Assembly (NCBI GenBank): GCA_034003585.1
Contig: JAVEYH010000002.1
Coordinates: 1 to 64,000, forward strand
Reading direction: 5' to 3'
Source: JAPXSY01 sp034003585
Lineage (GTDB): Bacteria; Verrucomicrobiota; Kiritimatiellia; RFP12; UBA1067
Length of the DNA stretch: 64,000 bases
This document shows, piece after piece, positions 26,116 through 35,478 of the stretch. The notes beneath the pieces were generated by a model. It saw only the letters and a program-made list of their open reading frames with translations, did no database searches and was not told the origin of the DNA. A program made the translations under genes and the position numbers. How positions within the stretch are numbered: the first letter of the stretch is position 1; every line of letters starts with the position of its first letter.

Positions 26116-26201
26116 GCCAGGGTGGCGAAATGGCAGACGCAGCAGACTCAAAATCTGCCGCCCGAAAGGGTGTGAGGGTTCGACTCCCTCTCCTGGCACC
26201 A
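26116..26201 (+). tRNA. tRNA-Leu (anticodon CAA)
   Basis: An 86-base class II tRNA with a long variable arm. Acceptor stem GCCAGGG/TCCTGGC, anticodon loop CTCAAAA (CAA, reads UUG), T-loop GGTTCGACTC and an encoded CCA. It is 5 bp behind tRNA-Gly and probably on the same transcript. Confidence 0.96.
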
Positions 26202-26295
26202 TGCGTACCGCATCCGATCAGGCCGACACAGCCTATGCCGGACAGGCCGGAGCAAGGGTCGCCTGGCGACCGGTCCGCAAAAAGGAATCTGCTGC

Positions 26296-27396
26296 ATGTC
26301 ACTCGGAGTCGGCATCGTCGGACTTCCCAATGTCGGGAAGTCCACCCTGTTTAATGCCCTGACCCGCGCCCAGAACGCGGAGGCGGCCAATTACCCCTTT
26401 TGCACGATCGAGCCCAATAAGGCGACGGTCGCGCTGACCGACCCGCGCCTCGACGCGCTCGCGCGCATTGTCCGGCCGGCCCAGATCATCAAGGCGACCG
26501 TGGATTTCATCGATATCGCCGGTTTGGTGCGCGGCGCCAGCAAAGGGGAGGGCCTGGGCAACAAGTTTCTGGCGAACATCCGGGAGACCGATGCGATCCT
26601 GCAGGTCGTGCGCTGTTTTGCGGATGACGATGTGGTGCATGTCGAAGGCGGGATCGATCCCGTGCGCGACATCGAAATCGTGGAAACCGAACTGGTCCTC
26701 GCCGACCTGCAATCGGTCGAGAAACGGATGGACCGCATCGCGCGGCAGGCGCGTGCCGACAAGGAGCTGCGCAAAGAGGTGGAGGCCATGGAGCGTCTTC
26801 TGCGCCATCTGGACGCCGGACACCCGGTGCGGACCTTTCCGCGGGAAGAGGCGGATCCGATCGCGAATACGCTGACCGAACTTCAGCTCATCACCGACAA
26901 ACCGGTGATCTACTGCGCCAATGTGGGAGAGAACGATCTGGCCGCCGGCAGCGAATCGGTCGCGCGCGTCCGGGCGTTCGCCGCGGAAAAAGGCAGTGAT
27001 GTCGTGGTCATCTCGGCCAAAATGGAGGCGGAACTGGCCGGACTTCCCGATGACGAACGCGAAGCGTTTCTCGCCTCATACGGCCTGACCGAAAGCGGCC
27101 TCGACCAGACCATCCGCATGGCGTACCACACGCTCGGACTGGCCAGTTATTTCACGGCCGGGCCCAAAGAGGTGCGGGCCTGGACCTTCCGGCGGGGCTG
27201 GACCGCGCCGGCGTGCGCGGGGGTTATCCATACCGATTTCGAACGCGGGTTCATCCGCGCCGAAGTGATCGCGTTTGAGGAGTACGTGCGGCTGAACGGG
27301 GAGGCCGGCGCCAAAGCCGCAGGCGTCATGCGGGTGGAAGGCAAAACGTATCCGGTTCAGGACGGCGACGTCATGCACTTCCTGTTCAACGTCTGA
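26296..27396 (+). CDS. ychF: Ribosome-associated Obg-family ATPase YchF
   Basis: The 366-residue P-loop protein is of the Obg/YchF family, an ATPase rather than GTPase, which binds ribosomes and affects stress responses. G1 is GLPNVGKST (9-17) and G3 is FIDIAGLVRGASKGEGLGN. The G4 position is CANVGEND, the non-canonical NxxE form that explains ATP preference. A coiled-coil arm lies near 130-175 and a C-terminal TGS domain near 280-366. AAAAGGAATC precedes the ATG. It lies 94 bp after the tRNAs. Confidence 0.97.
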   Translation: MSLGVGIVGLPNVGKSTLFNALTRAQNAEAANYPFCTIEPNKATVALTDPRLDALARIVRPAQIIKATVDFIDIAGLVRGASKGEGLGNKFLANIRETDAILQVVRCFADDDVVHVEGGIDPVRDIEIVETELVLADLQSVEKRMDRIARQARADKELRKEVEAMERLLRHLDAGHPVRTFPREEADPIANTLTELQLITDKPVIYCANVGENDLAAGSESVARVRAFAAEKGSDVVVISAKMEAELAGLPDDEREAFLASYGLTESGLDQTIRMAYHTLGLASYFTAGPKEVRAWTFRRGWTAPACAGVIHTDFERGFIRAEVIAFEEYVRLNGEAGAKAAGVMRVEGKTYPVQDGDVMHFLFNV

Positions 27397-27420
27397 CCGG
27401 GCGCGCTGCGCGCCCCGGTC
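27395..27420. terminator. Hairpin between convergent ychF and 27419 gene
   Basis: An 11-bp stem with one bulged C (27395-27405 with 27409-27420, 3-base loop) overlaps the ychF stop and reaches the stop of the opposite gene. There is no T-run. The position suits a shared bidirectional transcription end. Confidence 0.5.
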
Positions 27421-28210
27421 ACCGGCCTCCGTGACGGCGGCCGAATCCCGGCATCAGGGAGGTGTTCTCCATGATGTGCCGGATGTGTTCGGTGAACGCC
27501 TTCACATCCTCCCCGTCGTACCCCGCCGCTTTGGCCGTGGCCTCCAGCAGATAGTCGCGCTCCGTCTCATATAGCGTCGAGAGGGTCGCCATGGTCTCCC
27601 CCATCTCCCTCCGCAACGCCTCGCCCTCCTCACCGCGTCCGCCGCCGCCCTGCATCAGCTGCATGCCCAACTCATTGGCGCGGGCGACCAGCGCCAGCAG
27701 TTTCTCGTGGTTCTCCCGCTGGGCGTCATTCATCCCCGCCACATCGATCGCATCCAGAAAGTCCACACGCTCGCGGGCGCGCTGCTCCATCCGCTGGCGG
27801 AACTCCTCGCGCCGTTTCTGCATTTCCGCATACCGTTCCGGCTCTTCGCGCCGCATCCGCTCCATCCGCTGTTCCCACGATTCCCCCCCCGGCCGGCCGG
27901 CGCGCGCCGGCGCGGCATTCGTGGCGGGCTTCGACACCGCGACAGCGGCCGGTGCCACATCCCGTGCGGCCAGCGCCCGCTCCAACTCCGCGACCCGACT
28001 GCGCAACGTCTCGGTCTCCCTGACCAGCGCCTCATCCCGTACCGTCACCGCCGGACCCGCGGTACGGGTGACCCGCACGACCTCCCGCGCCTGCGGCGGC
28101 TCGGGAACCGGAGACGCGGCCATCCGATGGCGCGCGGATTCGATCCCCGCGCCCGCCACCGCGCATCCGACGCACCCCATTCCGATCGCCCATCTCTGCC
28201 GAACCGTCAT
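27419..28210 (-). CDS. Coiled-coil protein of unknown function, membrane-anchored
   Basis: The 263-residue protein has a short N-terminal hydrophobic stretch (about 8-24) that could be a signal or anchor. A Pro/Ala-rich linker and a coiled coil (about 55-90) follow. The highly charged region 125-180 is rich in Arg, Glu and Met (EQRMERMRREEPERYAEMQK). A helical C-terminal domain (190-263) ends with a GRRHGGR tail. No known domain is recognised. The ATG at 28210 follows AGGGGAG. A perfect 15-bp palindrome lies 43 bases upstream. Confidence 0.65.
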   Translation of the reverse strand: MTVRQRWAIGMGCVGCAVAGAGIESARHRMAASPVPEPPQAREVVRVTRTAGPAVTVRDEALVRETETLRSRVAELERALAARDVAPAAVAVSKPATNAAPARAGRPGGESWEQRMERMRREEPERYAEMQKRREEFRQRMEQRARERVDFLDAIDVAGMNDAQRENHEKLLALVARANELGMQLMQGGGGRGEEGEALRREMGETMATLSTLYETERDYLLEATAKAAGYDGEDVKAFTEHIRHIMENTSLMPGFGRRHGGR

Positions 28211-28252
28211 GCCCGCTCCCCTTCCCTGATTGGTTTTCATCCCCGTTGCGGA

Positions 28253-28267
28253 TTCGTAGGGTACGAA
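28253..28267. promoter_or_regulatory. Short perfect palindrome upstream of the coiled-coil gene
   Basis: TTCGTA at 28253-28258 and TACGAA at 28262-28267 are separated by GGG. It could be an operator for the gene starting at 28210. I see no well-placed -35/-10 pair to relate it to. Confidence 0.25.
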
Positions 28268-28390
28268 CGGATCAGCGCGCGCGATATTGCTTCCCCTATG
28301 CGAAAAACCCATTTTGACGTTTCCCCCCGCGACCGCCTCGCGCGCAACCTATCACCATGCGGGCAGGCATGTCCGCGCTCCCGATTCCTC

Positions 28391-28426
28391 CTCTTCCCCG
28401 CGTCTCCGCGCCTTTGCGTGAAAAAA
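28391..28426. repeat. Remnant of a dispersed 'CTCCGCGCCTTTGCGTG' element
   Basis: The intergenic stretch holds CGTCTCCGCGCCTTTGCGTG followed by an A-run. I recall similar non-coding sequence recurring in environmental Verrucomicrobia- and Planctomycetes-type genomes. A related, inverted copy is seen at 36147-36195. The function is unknown. Confidence 0.35.
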
Positions 28427-28479
28427 CGCTCCCCCGCCCTTCAACCGCGTCCCCGCCTCGGACCGAGCGCTCCGGGCGC

Positions 28480-29173
28480 CTATGGGCGCGGATTCAACAA
28501 CGTTGCATCGTGTGCCACCGGCACATCAAAGACCGCCTGGTAATCCAGCCCCGGCAGCGCGGCCGACACGGTCAGCTTCCAGGCGTATCCGTCACGCCCC
28601 AACGCCGCCGTGGTGATCGGCTTGTCGGCCGGCAGCGTAAACCGCACGGGAAGCAGGGTCTCCTGCCCGAACGCACGCCCGCCGCCCTCCAGCCTGCGCG
28701 CATCCTCCCAAAGCACGTCGCGATGGGTCTGCCGGTTTTTGCCCCGGCGCACCGAATATTGATGGACACACTGCAGCGTCAGATCAAACCCGTCGGCGGC
28801 CTCCACCACCGCGGGGATCCGGACCGTCCCGTTCACCGCCCCGCCCGGTCTGCCGGGCAAGGGGGACATCTCCAGCACGCTGACCCCGTGCTTCCGGTGC
28901 CGCAGCAGCATGCTGACCGCGACCGCAACCGGAATCGCCGCCNNNNNNNNNNNNNNNNNNNNNNNNNNNNNNNNNNNNNNNNNNNNNNNNNNNNNNNNNN
29001 NNNNNNNNNNNNNNNNNNNNNNNNNNNNNNNNNNNNNNNNNNACCTCACGCCACGCCGACATGGCACGGGCCTGACCCAACGTGTGGAGAACGGCCCCCC
29101 CCATCCCCGCGCCGACCGCGAACAGGATCACCCCGATGAAGCCCTGCAAAACCGTTCCGCCCCGCGTCATCAT
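28480..29173 (-). CDS. DUF3592-like membrane protein, interrupted by an assembly gap
   Basis: The 5' part (29173-29043) begins MMTRGGTVLQGFIGVILF, a transmembrane helix, after a GAAAGG ribosome binding site. The 3' part (28942-28480) has a second hydrophobic helix, then RHRKHGVSVLEMSPLPGRPGG, the CVHQYSVRRGKNRQTHRDVLWEDAR segment region, a LPVRFTLPADKP strand and a C-terminal YQAVFDVPV. This order resembles DUF3592-type proteins with a luminal beta domain between membrane helices. The 100-N gap lies between the halves, and their frames do not match across it, as expected if the true gap length differs from 100. Confidence 0.55.
28943..29042. other. Assembly gap (100 N)
   Basis: Exactly 100 undetermined bases, the conventional placeholder for a scaffold join of unknown size. 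It interrupts the DUF3592-like gene. Confidence 0.99.
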
Positions 29174-29329
29174 AAACCGCAACCTTTCTTCCGCCGTCTT
29201 TCTTCCGCAAAGGCCGTCTCCCTCCGTTGCCGCCGCCCGCATAGGCGACCCGGAAAAGCGGCTTGCCCGACCGGAAAGATCGGAACCGGGCGCCGCCTGC
29301 GCCACCCGCGCTGACCCGGAGGAATCCCG

Positions 29330-32164
29330 TCACCGGAAAAGGATGATGAACCCCGGCCAGACGGGCGCGGTGGCGGAGAGGACCTTGCCGTCGCCGGAGA
29401 CGGAGAGGACCGGGCAGGTCTTGTCGCTCGTGTCCGTGAAGACCGCGGAGTTCATGAGGTTCGTGAGAACCGGCGCGTTGGCGGTGACGAGTTCGACGAG
29501 CTTGACCGTTTTCTTCGGGTTTGCCTTCACCCAGTCGCGGGCCGTGAGTTCGAGCGTCGTCGCGCCGAAATCCGCGAGTCCCGCCCCGCGGGCCACGGAC
29601 TGGAGCGCGTTCAGGTGGATCGGCGCGCGCGCCGTGCCGTTGGTGTCCGCAAACCCCTCCGCGGGAATCTCCAAGGCGATCGTCGCGCCGATATTCTCGT
29701 AGAGGGAGGAGACCTTGCCCGAGCCGATCGCCCGCACGAGGCCGTTCGTACCCGTGATGCGCAGTTCCGGCCTGTAACACTCGGCGTTGGCCGTACCGAC
29801 ATTGAGCCCGCCCGTGAGTTCGATCATGCCGTTGTCCGCCCGCGCGACGCAGTTGGAACAGGGTGCGGCGGGCGTGCCGCGGTTGCCGCCGATGATGAGG
29901 TTTCCGGCCGTGATCATACCGCCGTTTTCGGCGATCGCGGCGGAGAGCGTGCCGCCGATGTTCAAATCGGCCCAGTAGCCGTATTTCGAACCGGAGCCGT
30001 TCACGCGAAGCAATCCGTATGTCTTGTATGTCCTGTTGTTCGCGTTCAGGGTGATATGATCCTGGGGAATGAAGACACCGCCGTTTTCCACGATCAGGCG
30101 GGCCGCGCCATTCATGACCAGCTTGAGGGAGACGACGGCGCCGTCCGTCACACGAAGCTCCGCATCCTCGAAAGACGAGAAGCTCGTCGAAATCGCCGCG
30201 TTGAAGGTGCCGTTTTTGAAAACGAGCTGTCCGGACATCGGCATCGTCGGGGAATACGGACACGTTCCGGAGAACCCCGTCACCGTCTGCGTCACTTTCG
30301 TCGCCGTGAGCGTCTTGCCGTTCAGGTCGAACGTATAGACCCGCGGCACTTCGAGCGTTCCCGCGCTGAAGGTGCCGATGGAGCGGATTTCGGAATCCGA
30401 ATCGAGCGTGACCGTATAGGAGCCGGCCGGGAACGAGCTGAGCGTGTCTTCCCCGTGCGGCAATTCCTTCGCCTCTGCGCCGCCGGTCTTCCAGTTCGCG
30501 AGGGTATCCCAGTGCCCGTCCGCGGCACTCGCCCACACGTAGGTCTCCTGCCACCCCCCATCCGTGAACTCGAACGGCACCGTCGTGCCGAGGTCGTTAT
30601 CGTTCACCACCCGGAGGCGGCACCAGTAATGCTGGCGCTGCAGGCATCCCGGCAGCTTGAAGGTCGCCGACCAGGGCGTGACCGCATTGATGAGGGTGGA
30701 AAAATTCGTCACGACGGAACCCGTGAAGGTTTCGTTCGTCGCATAGGTGAGTTCCACAAGCGTCGCCTGGGTCGCGAGGTAGCCGTAGGTATTGAGCGTC
30801 AGGCGGATGTCGCGGACACCGTCCACGCCGCTGCTGACCGAATCCGCCGTAAACTCCGGCGGCGTCGGTTCCGTGCCCATCGACGCCGGCGCCGTGATGA
30901 AGAGCGTCGCGCCTCCCTCGTCGATCGATAGCGTCGGTGCGTTCCCGGCCGCGATGACGGAAGCCGGCACGTCGACGAACACGAAGCCGTTCGTGAGCGT
31001 CTCCAGATCCGTTTTGTCGCCGCCCGGCTTGAGGATGGAAACGAGCGGAATCGTCGCGCCCGGGTTCGCGGCCGCCCACGCCATGCAGGCGATGCGTACC
31101 GCTGCCGCGCCGTGGTCCGGGTAGGACGTGCTGCGCGCCGCGTTGAAGGCGAGGTTATCGATCCGGAGCGGCGCGCGGACGACGCCGTTTGTGCGGTAGC
31201 CGTTCACCGGGATTTCGAACGCGATCGTCGCGCCGGTGCGCTCGTAGCAGGTGAAACTGGCCGAAGAGGACGTGTTTGTCACGGTAACGGACGCCGTTTC
31301 GCCCGCAAGGGTGAGGGTCGGCTTGTATGCCGTCAGGGCTGTGCTGCCGAGGTTGATGCTTTGGGCGTTGAGCGCGCCGCTCCGGACCTGCGCGAAACCG
31401 TTCGACCCGTGCGAGCCGGTGCCGATGGTGAGGGTTTGACAGTTCAGGGCGCCGCCGTCGAGCAGATACACGCCCGAATCATCGTTGTTGACCGAGACCG
31501 ACCTTCCGTTCATCTCCACGCGGGAATTCTCCCCGGTCACGCAGAGGAACGCGTAACCGCGGTGCCATGCGCCGCCTTGCATGGAAAGGTCGGCCGTGGG
31601 CTTGCTCCAGTTCCAGAGGCTGCCTTCCTTGATGAACACGCGCGAGGAATCGTTCCAGTGATACGTGTACGTGTGGAGTGTGGCACCACCCGAGAGGATC
31701 AACCCGCCGTCGGCCTCCATCCCGTTGTTGCCGAGAAAGAGGTACCCGGCCGAGAAATCGAACGTGCCGTTGCGGAATTCGTAGGTACACGTCGGGGGAT
31801 CCAGATCCAACGTGTTCTTGTATTGGTAAAAGCCGGAAGAGAAGACGGAACTGCTGCTGGGCACGGCGAGCGTCAGCACGCGCCCCTGCATGTCGAGCGT
31901 CATGACGCAGAACGTCGAGGCGCTCGGCATCGGCGACTGGTCGATCTTCAGCACTGTGAGGTCACCGCCCGTGTCGTTCGTGAGGGTGAACGTGCCGACC
32001 GCGCCATACCGGATCGAGTCCGCCGTCTCGGGCAAAACGGTTTTATCCCATTTCGAAAGATCGCTCCAGTTGCCGGAGACCGCGGATTTCCAGTTGTGCT
32101 GATCGGCGCGAACGAGCGTCATCGGCAAAAGACCGGCCAACGTGCAGCACATCAGCTTACGCAT
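29330..32164 (-). CDS. Large secreted beta-repeat surface protein ending in FIILFR
   Basis: The 944-residue protein has a signal peptide (MRKLMCCTLAGLLPMTLVRA) and an N-terminal motif NWKSAVSGNWSDLSKW like that of autotransporter-associated repeat proteins. The body is an internal duplication. Each half carries a WxxxxxGxW start, beta-strand repeats, and a GATIA(F/L)EIP ... APL/APIHL segment region. An Fn3-like section (about 455-560) joins the halves. No C-terminal beta-barrel is present. The protein stops at GFIILFR, the same kind of tail as the 1760-residue protein at 49520-54802. AAAAGGAG precedes the ATG at 32164. The ligand or substrate is unknown. Confidence 0.7.
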   Translation of the reverse strand: MRKLMCCTLAGLLPMTLVRADQHNWKSAVSGNWSDLSKWDKTVLPETADSIRYGAVGTFTLTNDTGGDLTVLKIDQSPMPSASTFCVMTLDMQGRVLTLAVPSSSSVFSSGFYQYKNTLDLDPPTCTYEFRNGTFDFSAGYLFLGNNGMEADGGLILSGGATLHTYTYHWNDSSRVFIKEGSLWNWSKPTADLSMQGGAWHRGYAFLCVTGENSRVEMNGRSVSVNNDDSGVYLLDGGALNCQTLTIGTGSHGSNGFAQVRSGALNAQSINLGSTALTAYKPTLTLAGETASVTVTNTSSSASFTCYERTGATIAFEIPVNGYRTNGVVRAPLRIDNLAFNAARSTSYPDHGAAAVRIACMAWAAANPGATIPLVSILKPGGDKTDLETLTNGFVFVDVPASVIAAGNAPTLSIDEGGATLFITAPASMGTEPTPPEFTADSVSSGVDGVRDIRLTLNTYGYLATQATLVELTYATNETFTGSVVTNFSTLINAVTPWSATFKLPGCLQRQHYWCRLRVVNDNDLGTTVPFEFTDGGWQETYVWASAADGHWDTLANWKTGGAEAKELPHGEDTLSSFPAGSYTVTLDSDSEIRSIGTFSAGTLEVPRVYTFDLNGKTLTATKVTQTVTGFSGTCPYSPTMPMSGQLVFKNGTFNAAISTSFSSFEDAELRVTDGAVVSLKLVMNGAARLIVENGGVFIPQDHITLNANNRTYKTYGLLRVNGSGSKYGYWADLNIGGTLSAAIAENGGMITAGNLIIGGNRGTPAAPCSNCVARADNGMIELTGGLNVGTANAECYRPELRITGTNGLVRAIGSGKVSSLYENIGATIALEIPAEGFADTNGTARAPIHLNALQSVARGAGLADFGATTLELTARDWVKANPKKTVKLVELVTANAPVLTNLMNSAVFTDTSDKTCPVLSVSGDGKVLSATAPVWPGFIILFR

Positions 32165-32252
32165 ACGATCCGCTCCTTTTTCTGTTTCCCGCTTTGTGTT
32201 CAGAAACTCCCTGAAACCTGACCCGTCACACCTTCTTCCCAAGTTCAGCCCC

Positions 32253-32282
32253 ACTATACGAGGGGGTCATGAAACCGGTCAA
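32253..32282 (-). promoter_or_regulatory. Candidate promoter of the 944-residue protein gene
   Basis: On the minus strand TTGACC (32277-32282), 18 bp, TATAGT (32253-32258), 88 bases before the ATG. Confidence 0.5.
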
Positions 32283-32427
32283 TCCCAAAACGGGGCCGAA
32301 CGGCAATCGGCTGGTGACAGGGGCGGGGTGAAGGTCATGCGTTTGGGGAGAAAAGGCGGACAGGCGAGTCGGGAACCCGATTCCGGGCCTCTTGGCGAAA
32401 GCCATTCCCCGAAAGTGCGATCTTTGG

Positions 32428-32433
32428 TACGGT
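32428..32433 (+). promoter_or_regulatory. Candidate -10 box of the mla operon
   Basis: TACGGT preceded by GG, 37 bases before the ATG at 32471. The matching -35 position (TTCCCC at 32405) is poor, so an activator or an extended -10 would be needed. Confidence 0.3.
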
Positions 32434-32470
32434 ATGGATGTACGAATGTGACGAGGTTCCCCGTTGTCCC

Positions 32471-33559
32471 ATGACCGTGACCCTTCCAGAAGAGTGCCTG
32501 CGCGATCCGGTGTCCGGCATCTGGCGGTCTTGTCTGCCGGCTGTCGCGCGCCTCTCCCCAGCGGACACGCTGACGCTGGATGCGGATGGTGTGATACGGT
32601 GCGACGGGGCCGGCGAAGCGCTGATTCTGGAACTCCACCGCCGCGCCGCGAGTCAGGGGTTCACGATCCGGTGCCGGGATGCGCGGGGCGTTGTGGCCCG
32701 TACGCTCGAACGGTTCCGCGTCGAGCGTTTCGGGCCCGCCCTTGCGGCGGCCCATCCGGCGCGCCGCACGCGACTGTGCGAACAGCTCGGGCGCGCGTGC
32801 GCGCAACTCGTCACCGAAATCCGCGACCAGACCGCGTTCTTGGGTGAGGCCACGGTCTCCACCCTCGCCCTGCCGCGGCACGCCGGCCGGTTCCGTTTGC
32901 GGGACGCCCTGCTTCATTTCGAGCGCGCGGGGATCGATGCGCTGCCCATCGTGCTGCTGATCGGTTTTCTGCTGGGACTGATCCTGGCCTTCATGTCCGC
33001 CACCTCCTTCCGGCAATTCGGCGTGGAGGTTTATGTCGCCGATCTGATCGCGATCGGTCTTTTCCGGGAGTTGGGCCCGCTCCTCACCGCGATTCTTCTC
33101 GCCGGCCGCTCGGGGTCCGCGTTCGCCGCCGAAATCGGCACCATGAAGGTCAACGAGGAGATCGACGCGCTGGTGACCTTGGGCCTGCGGCCGGTCACCT
33201 TTCTGGCGCTGCCGCGCATCACCGCCGCCACGCTGGTGATGCCGGTCCTCAGCACCTTTTCCGTTCTCGCAGGGCTTTTGGGCGGTGTTCTGGTGATGGT
33301 CCCGCTCGGCGTCCCGTCCCTCGTCTATTGGCAGCATGTGATGCGGTCGGCGTCCCTGAACAACGTCCTGTTCGGCCTCGTCAAAGCGGCGGTCTTCGGG
33401 CTACTGGTCGGACTCGTGGGCTGTGCCCAAGGGTTGCAGACCCGGCGCGCCGCGGACGGGGTTGGCCGCGCGGCGACCGCGGCGGTGGTGGGCGGCCTGG
33501 TGCTGATCACGGTGGCGGACGGCCTGTTCGCCGTGCTCGCGCATCTGATCGGAGTGTAA
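32471..33559 (+). CDS. mlaE: MlaE-family ABC permease with N-terminal STAS domain
   Basis: Inner-membrane permease of an MCE-type lipid transporter. The 362-residue protein begins with a STAS-like domain (about 1-95) fused to the MlaE permease (about 110-362). The latter shows LLIGFLLGLILAFMSA, GLFRELGPLLTAILLAGRSG, the coupling-helix region GTMKVNEEIDALVTLG and a five-helix layout. Fusion replaces the separate MlaB STAS protein of enterobacteria. An in-frame ATG at 32438 would add 11 residues; neither start has a strong ribosome binding site. First gene of mlaE-mlaF-mlaD-lipoprotein. Confidence 0.92.
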   Translation: MTVTLPEECLRDPVSGIWRSCLPAVARLSPADTLTLDADGVIRCDGAGEALILELHRRAASQGFTIRCRDARGVVARTLERFRVERFGPALAAAHPARRTRLCEQLGRACAQLVTEIRDQTAFLGEATVSTLALPRHAGRFRLRDALLHFERAGIDALPIVLLIGFLLGLILAFMSATSFRQFGVEVYVADLIAIGLFRELGPLLTAILLAGRSGSAFAAEIGTMKVNEEIDALVTLGLRPVTFLALPRITAATLVMPVLSTFSVLAGLLGGVLVMVPLGVPSLVYWQHVMRSASLNNVLFGLVKAAVFGLLVGLVGCAQGLQTRRAADGVGRAATAAVVGGLVLITVADGLFAVLAHLIGV

Positions 33560-33560
33560 T

Positions 33561-34346
33561 ATGACCGAATCCCCCGTCATCGAAATCGAACAGGTGTGTG
33601 CCGGATACGACACCACCCTGCTCGACGAGGTCTCGTTCCGGATTAACCGGGGCGAGGTGTTCACCATCCTCGGCGGATCGGGGTGCGGCAAAAGCACCCT
33701 GCTGAAACACATCATCGGCCTGATCCCGCCGCTGGGCGGCACCATCCGGCTGATGGGCGACCGGCTGTTCGGCGGCCCGGAGGCGGAACGCGAACGGGCC
33801 ATGCGCCGATTCGGCGTGACGTATCAGAGCGGTGCCCTGTTCGGGTCGATGACGCTCTTGGAAAACGTCTGCCTGCCACTCGAATCCTTCACCGCGTTGC
33901 CGCGCGGGGCGCGGCATCTCCTGGCGGAAATGAAACTCGACCTGGTCGGGCTCAAGGCGTTTGCGGATTTTTTTCCGGGGGATCTCAGCGGCGGCATGAA
34001 AAAACGCGCCGCGATCGCACGGGCCATGGCGCTGGATCCGGAGATCCTGTTTTTGGACGAGCCGTCCGCCGGCTTGGATCCGGTCACCTCCGCCGAACTC
34101 GACCGGCTGATTCTGCAGTTGCGTGACACGCAAGGCGTAACCGTGGTGATGGTCACACATGAACTCGCCAGCATCCACGGGGTGGCGGACCGTTGCGTGA
34201 TGCTGGACAAGGCCACCCGCGGCGTGATCGCCGAAGGCCCGCCCGCCGCGCTCCGCGACCGGCCGCCGAACGCCGCCGTGCGCGCGTTCTTCCACCGGGA
34301 GGGCAACCGGCCCGTGCCTCCCGTTTCACACGAGGTGTCCCCATGA
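33561..34346 (+). CDS. mlaF: MlaF-family ABC ATP-binding protein
   Basis: The 261-residue ATPase powers the MlaE permease. Walker A is GGSGCGKST (about 37-45), the Q-loop region YQSGALFGSMTL is typical of MlaF, the signature is LSGGMKKRAAIARAM and Walker B is ILFLDEPSAGLDP, followed by the switch His in VTHEL. It starts one base after the mlaE stop and overlaps mlaD by four bases (ATGA), so the three are cotranslated. Confidence 0.95.
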   Translation: MTESPVIEIEQVCAGYDTTLLDEVSFRINRGEVFTILGGSGCGKSTLLKHIIGLIPPLGGTIRLMGDRLFGGPEAERERAMRRFGVTYQSGALFGSMTLLENVCLPLESFTALPRGARHLLAEMKLDLVGLKAFADFFPGDLSGGMKKRAAIARAMALDPEILFLDEPSAGLDPVTSAELDRLILQLRDTQGVTVVMVTHELASIHGVADRCVMLDKATRGVIAEGPPAALRDRPPNAAVRAFFHREGNRPVPPVSHEVSP

Positions 34347-35455
34347 ATGAGAACAAGGCCAATTACGCGAAGATCGGTTTTTTCGTGCTCGCCGGCGTGG
34401 CGCTGCTGGTCATTGTGATCGCGATCGCCGGGTCGCGCCGCCTGACGCAACAGGCCATTCTGGCGGAGACCTTCTTCTCCGAGTCCGTCACCGGTTTGGA
34501 CATCGGTTCCGCGGTGAAATACCGCGGCGTGCCCGTCGGCGAAGTCAAACGGATCGGTTTCGTGTACAGCGCGTACCGGGAACAGGCGCGCGAAGAGCTG
34601 ACGCCCGCCATGGCCAGACAGATCCGGGTAGTCATGGCGTTGGATCCGGAGCGCTTCGGCCTGCTGGGAACCGAGCGGGCCGACACGGTCCTGAACCAAC
34701 TGGTCGCACAGGGGCTGCGGGTGAAAATCGCCAGTTCCGGCATGACGGGCCTCGCCTTTCTGGAAATGGATTACTTCCGGGAGCAGCCGGGCGAACCGGT
34801 TCTGGCTGAACAACCGTGGAAAACCCACCACCCCTTCATCCCCGCAGTCGCCAGCACCATGACGGCCCTCAAAAAAGCGGTGGATGACGTATTCGTCAAA
34901 CTGAGCGCGATTGACCTTCAGGCCCTGGGCGATGAGTTCCTCGCCACACTCTACCTGTTGCAGCATGCGCTCGCCCGCACAGATGTGGCCGCGCTGGCGG
35001 ACGAAACCACGGCACTGGTGAAGGATCTGCGCGCGACCACCCTTTCCCTGAAACGCCTGCTGGATTCGCCGGAACTCGACCGCCTCCCGCCCGCCCTCGC
35101 CGCGGCCGCCGACAGCGCGCGCCGTTCCGCCGAACGGATCGAAGCGCGAATCGAGCCCGTGACCGTTTCGGTCACCAACCTGACCGGCCGCGCCGCCTGC
35201 CTGGCGGATCAGGCGAACAGCCTCCTCACGCGGCACGGCGCACAGATCGGCATGACGGTAGAGGCCCTGGCCCGGACCGCCCAAACCCTGGACCAAACCG
35301 CCGCGACACAGCAGGGGGATCTCGTCGCCTTGCTGCACGATCTGCGGCGCGCGGCCAACGGGCTGGAACGGATCATCAGCAACCTGACCTCCGCCCCCTC
35401 CGCCCTGCTCTTCGGCCGCCCGCCCGCACCGCTGCCGGAAACCCGCGAACCCTGA
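34343..35455 (+). CDS. mlaD: MlaD-family MCE-domain lipid-binding protein
   Basis: The 370-residue protein has one N-terminal transmembrane helix (about 9-28) and a periplasmic MCE domain (about 40-150) with SVTGLDIGSAVKYRGVPVGE. A long helical C-terminal region (about 200-350) follows, which in related proteins forms a tube or needle for lipids. It is longer than E. coli MlaD (about 180 residues) and nearer the PqiB/YebT or plant TGD2-like single-MCE types. ATGA overlap with mlaF. Confidence 0.93.
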   Translation: MNENKANYAKIGFFVLAGVALLVIVIAIAGSRRLTQQAILAETFFSESVTGLDIGSAVKYRGVPVGEVKRIGFVYSAYREQAREELTPAMARQIRVVMALDPERFGLLGTERADTVLNQLVAQGLRVKIASSGMTGLAFLEMDYFREQPGEPVLAEQPWKTHHPFIPAVASTMTALKKAVDDVFVKLSAIDLQALGDEFLATLYLLQHALARTDVAALADETTALVKDLRATTLSLKRLLDSPELDRLPPALAAAADSARRSAERIEARIEPVTVSVTNLTGRAACLADQANSLLTRHGAQIGMTVEALARTAQTLDQTAATQQGDLVALLHDLRRAANGLERIISNLTSAPSALLFGRPPAPLPETREP

Positions 35456-35478
35456 ACACCCTCACACCGGAGAATTCC

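Noticed and set aside
28784..29305. ORFs read through the N gap
   Set aside because: Frames across 100 placeholder bases are meaningless. Only the two flanking parts were used.
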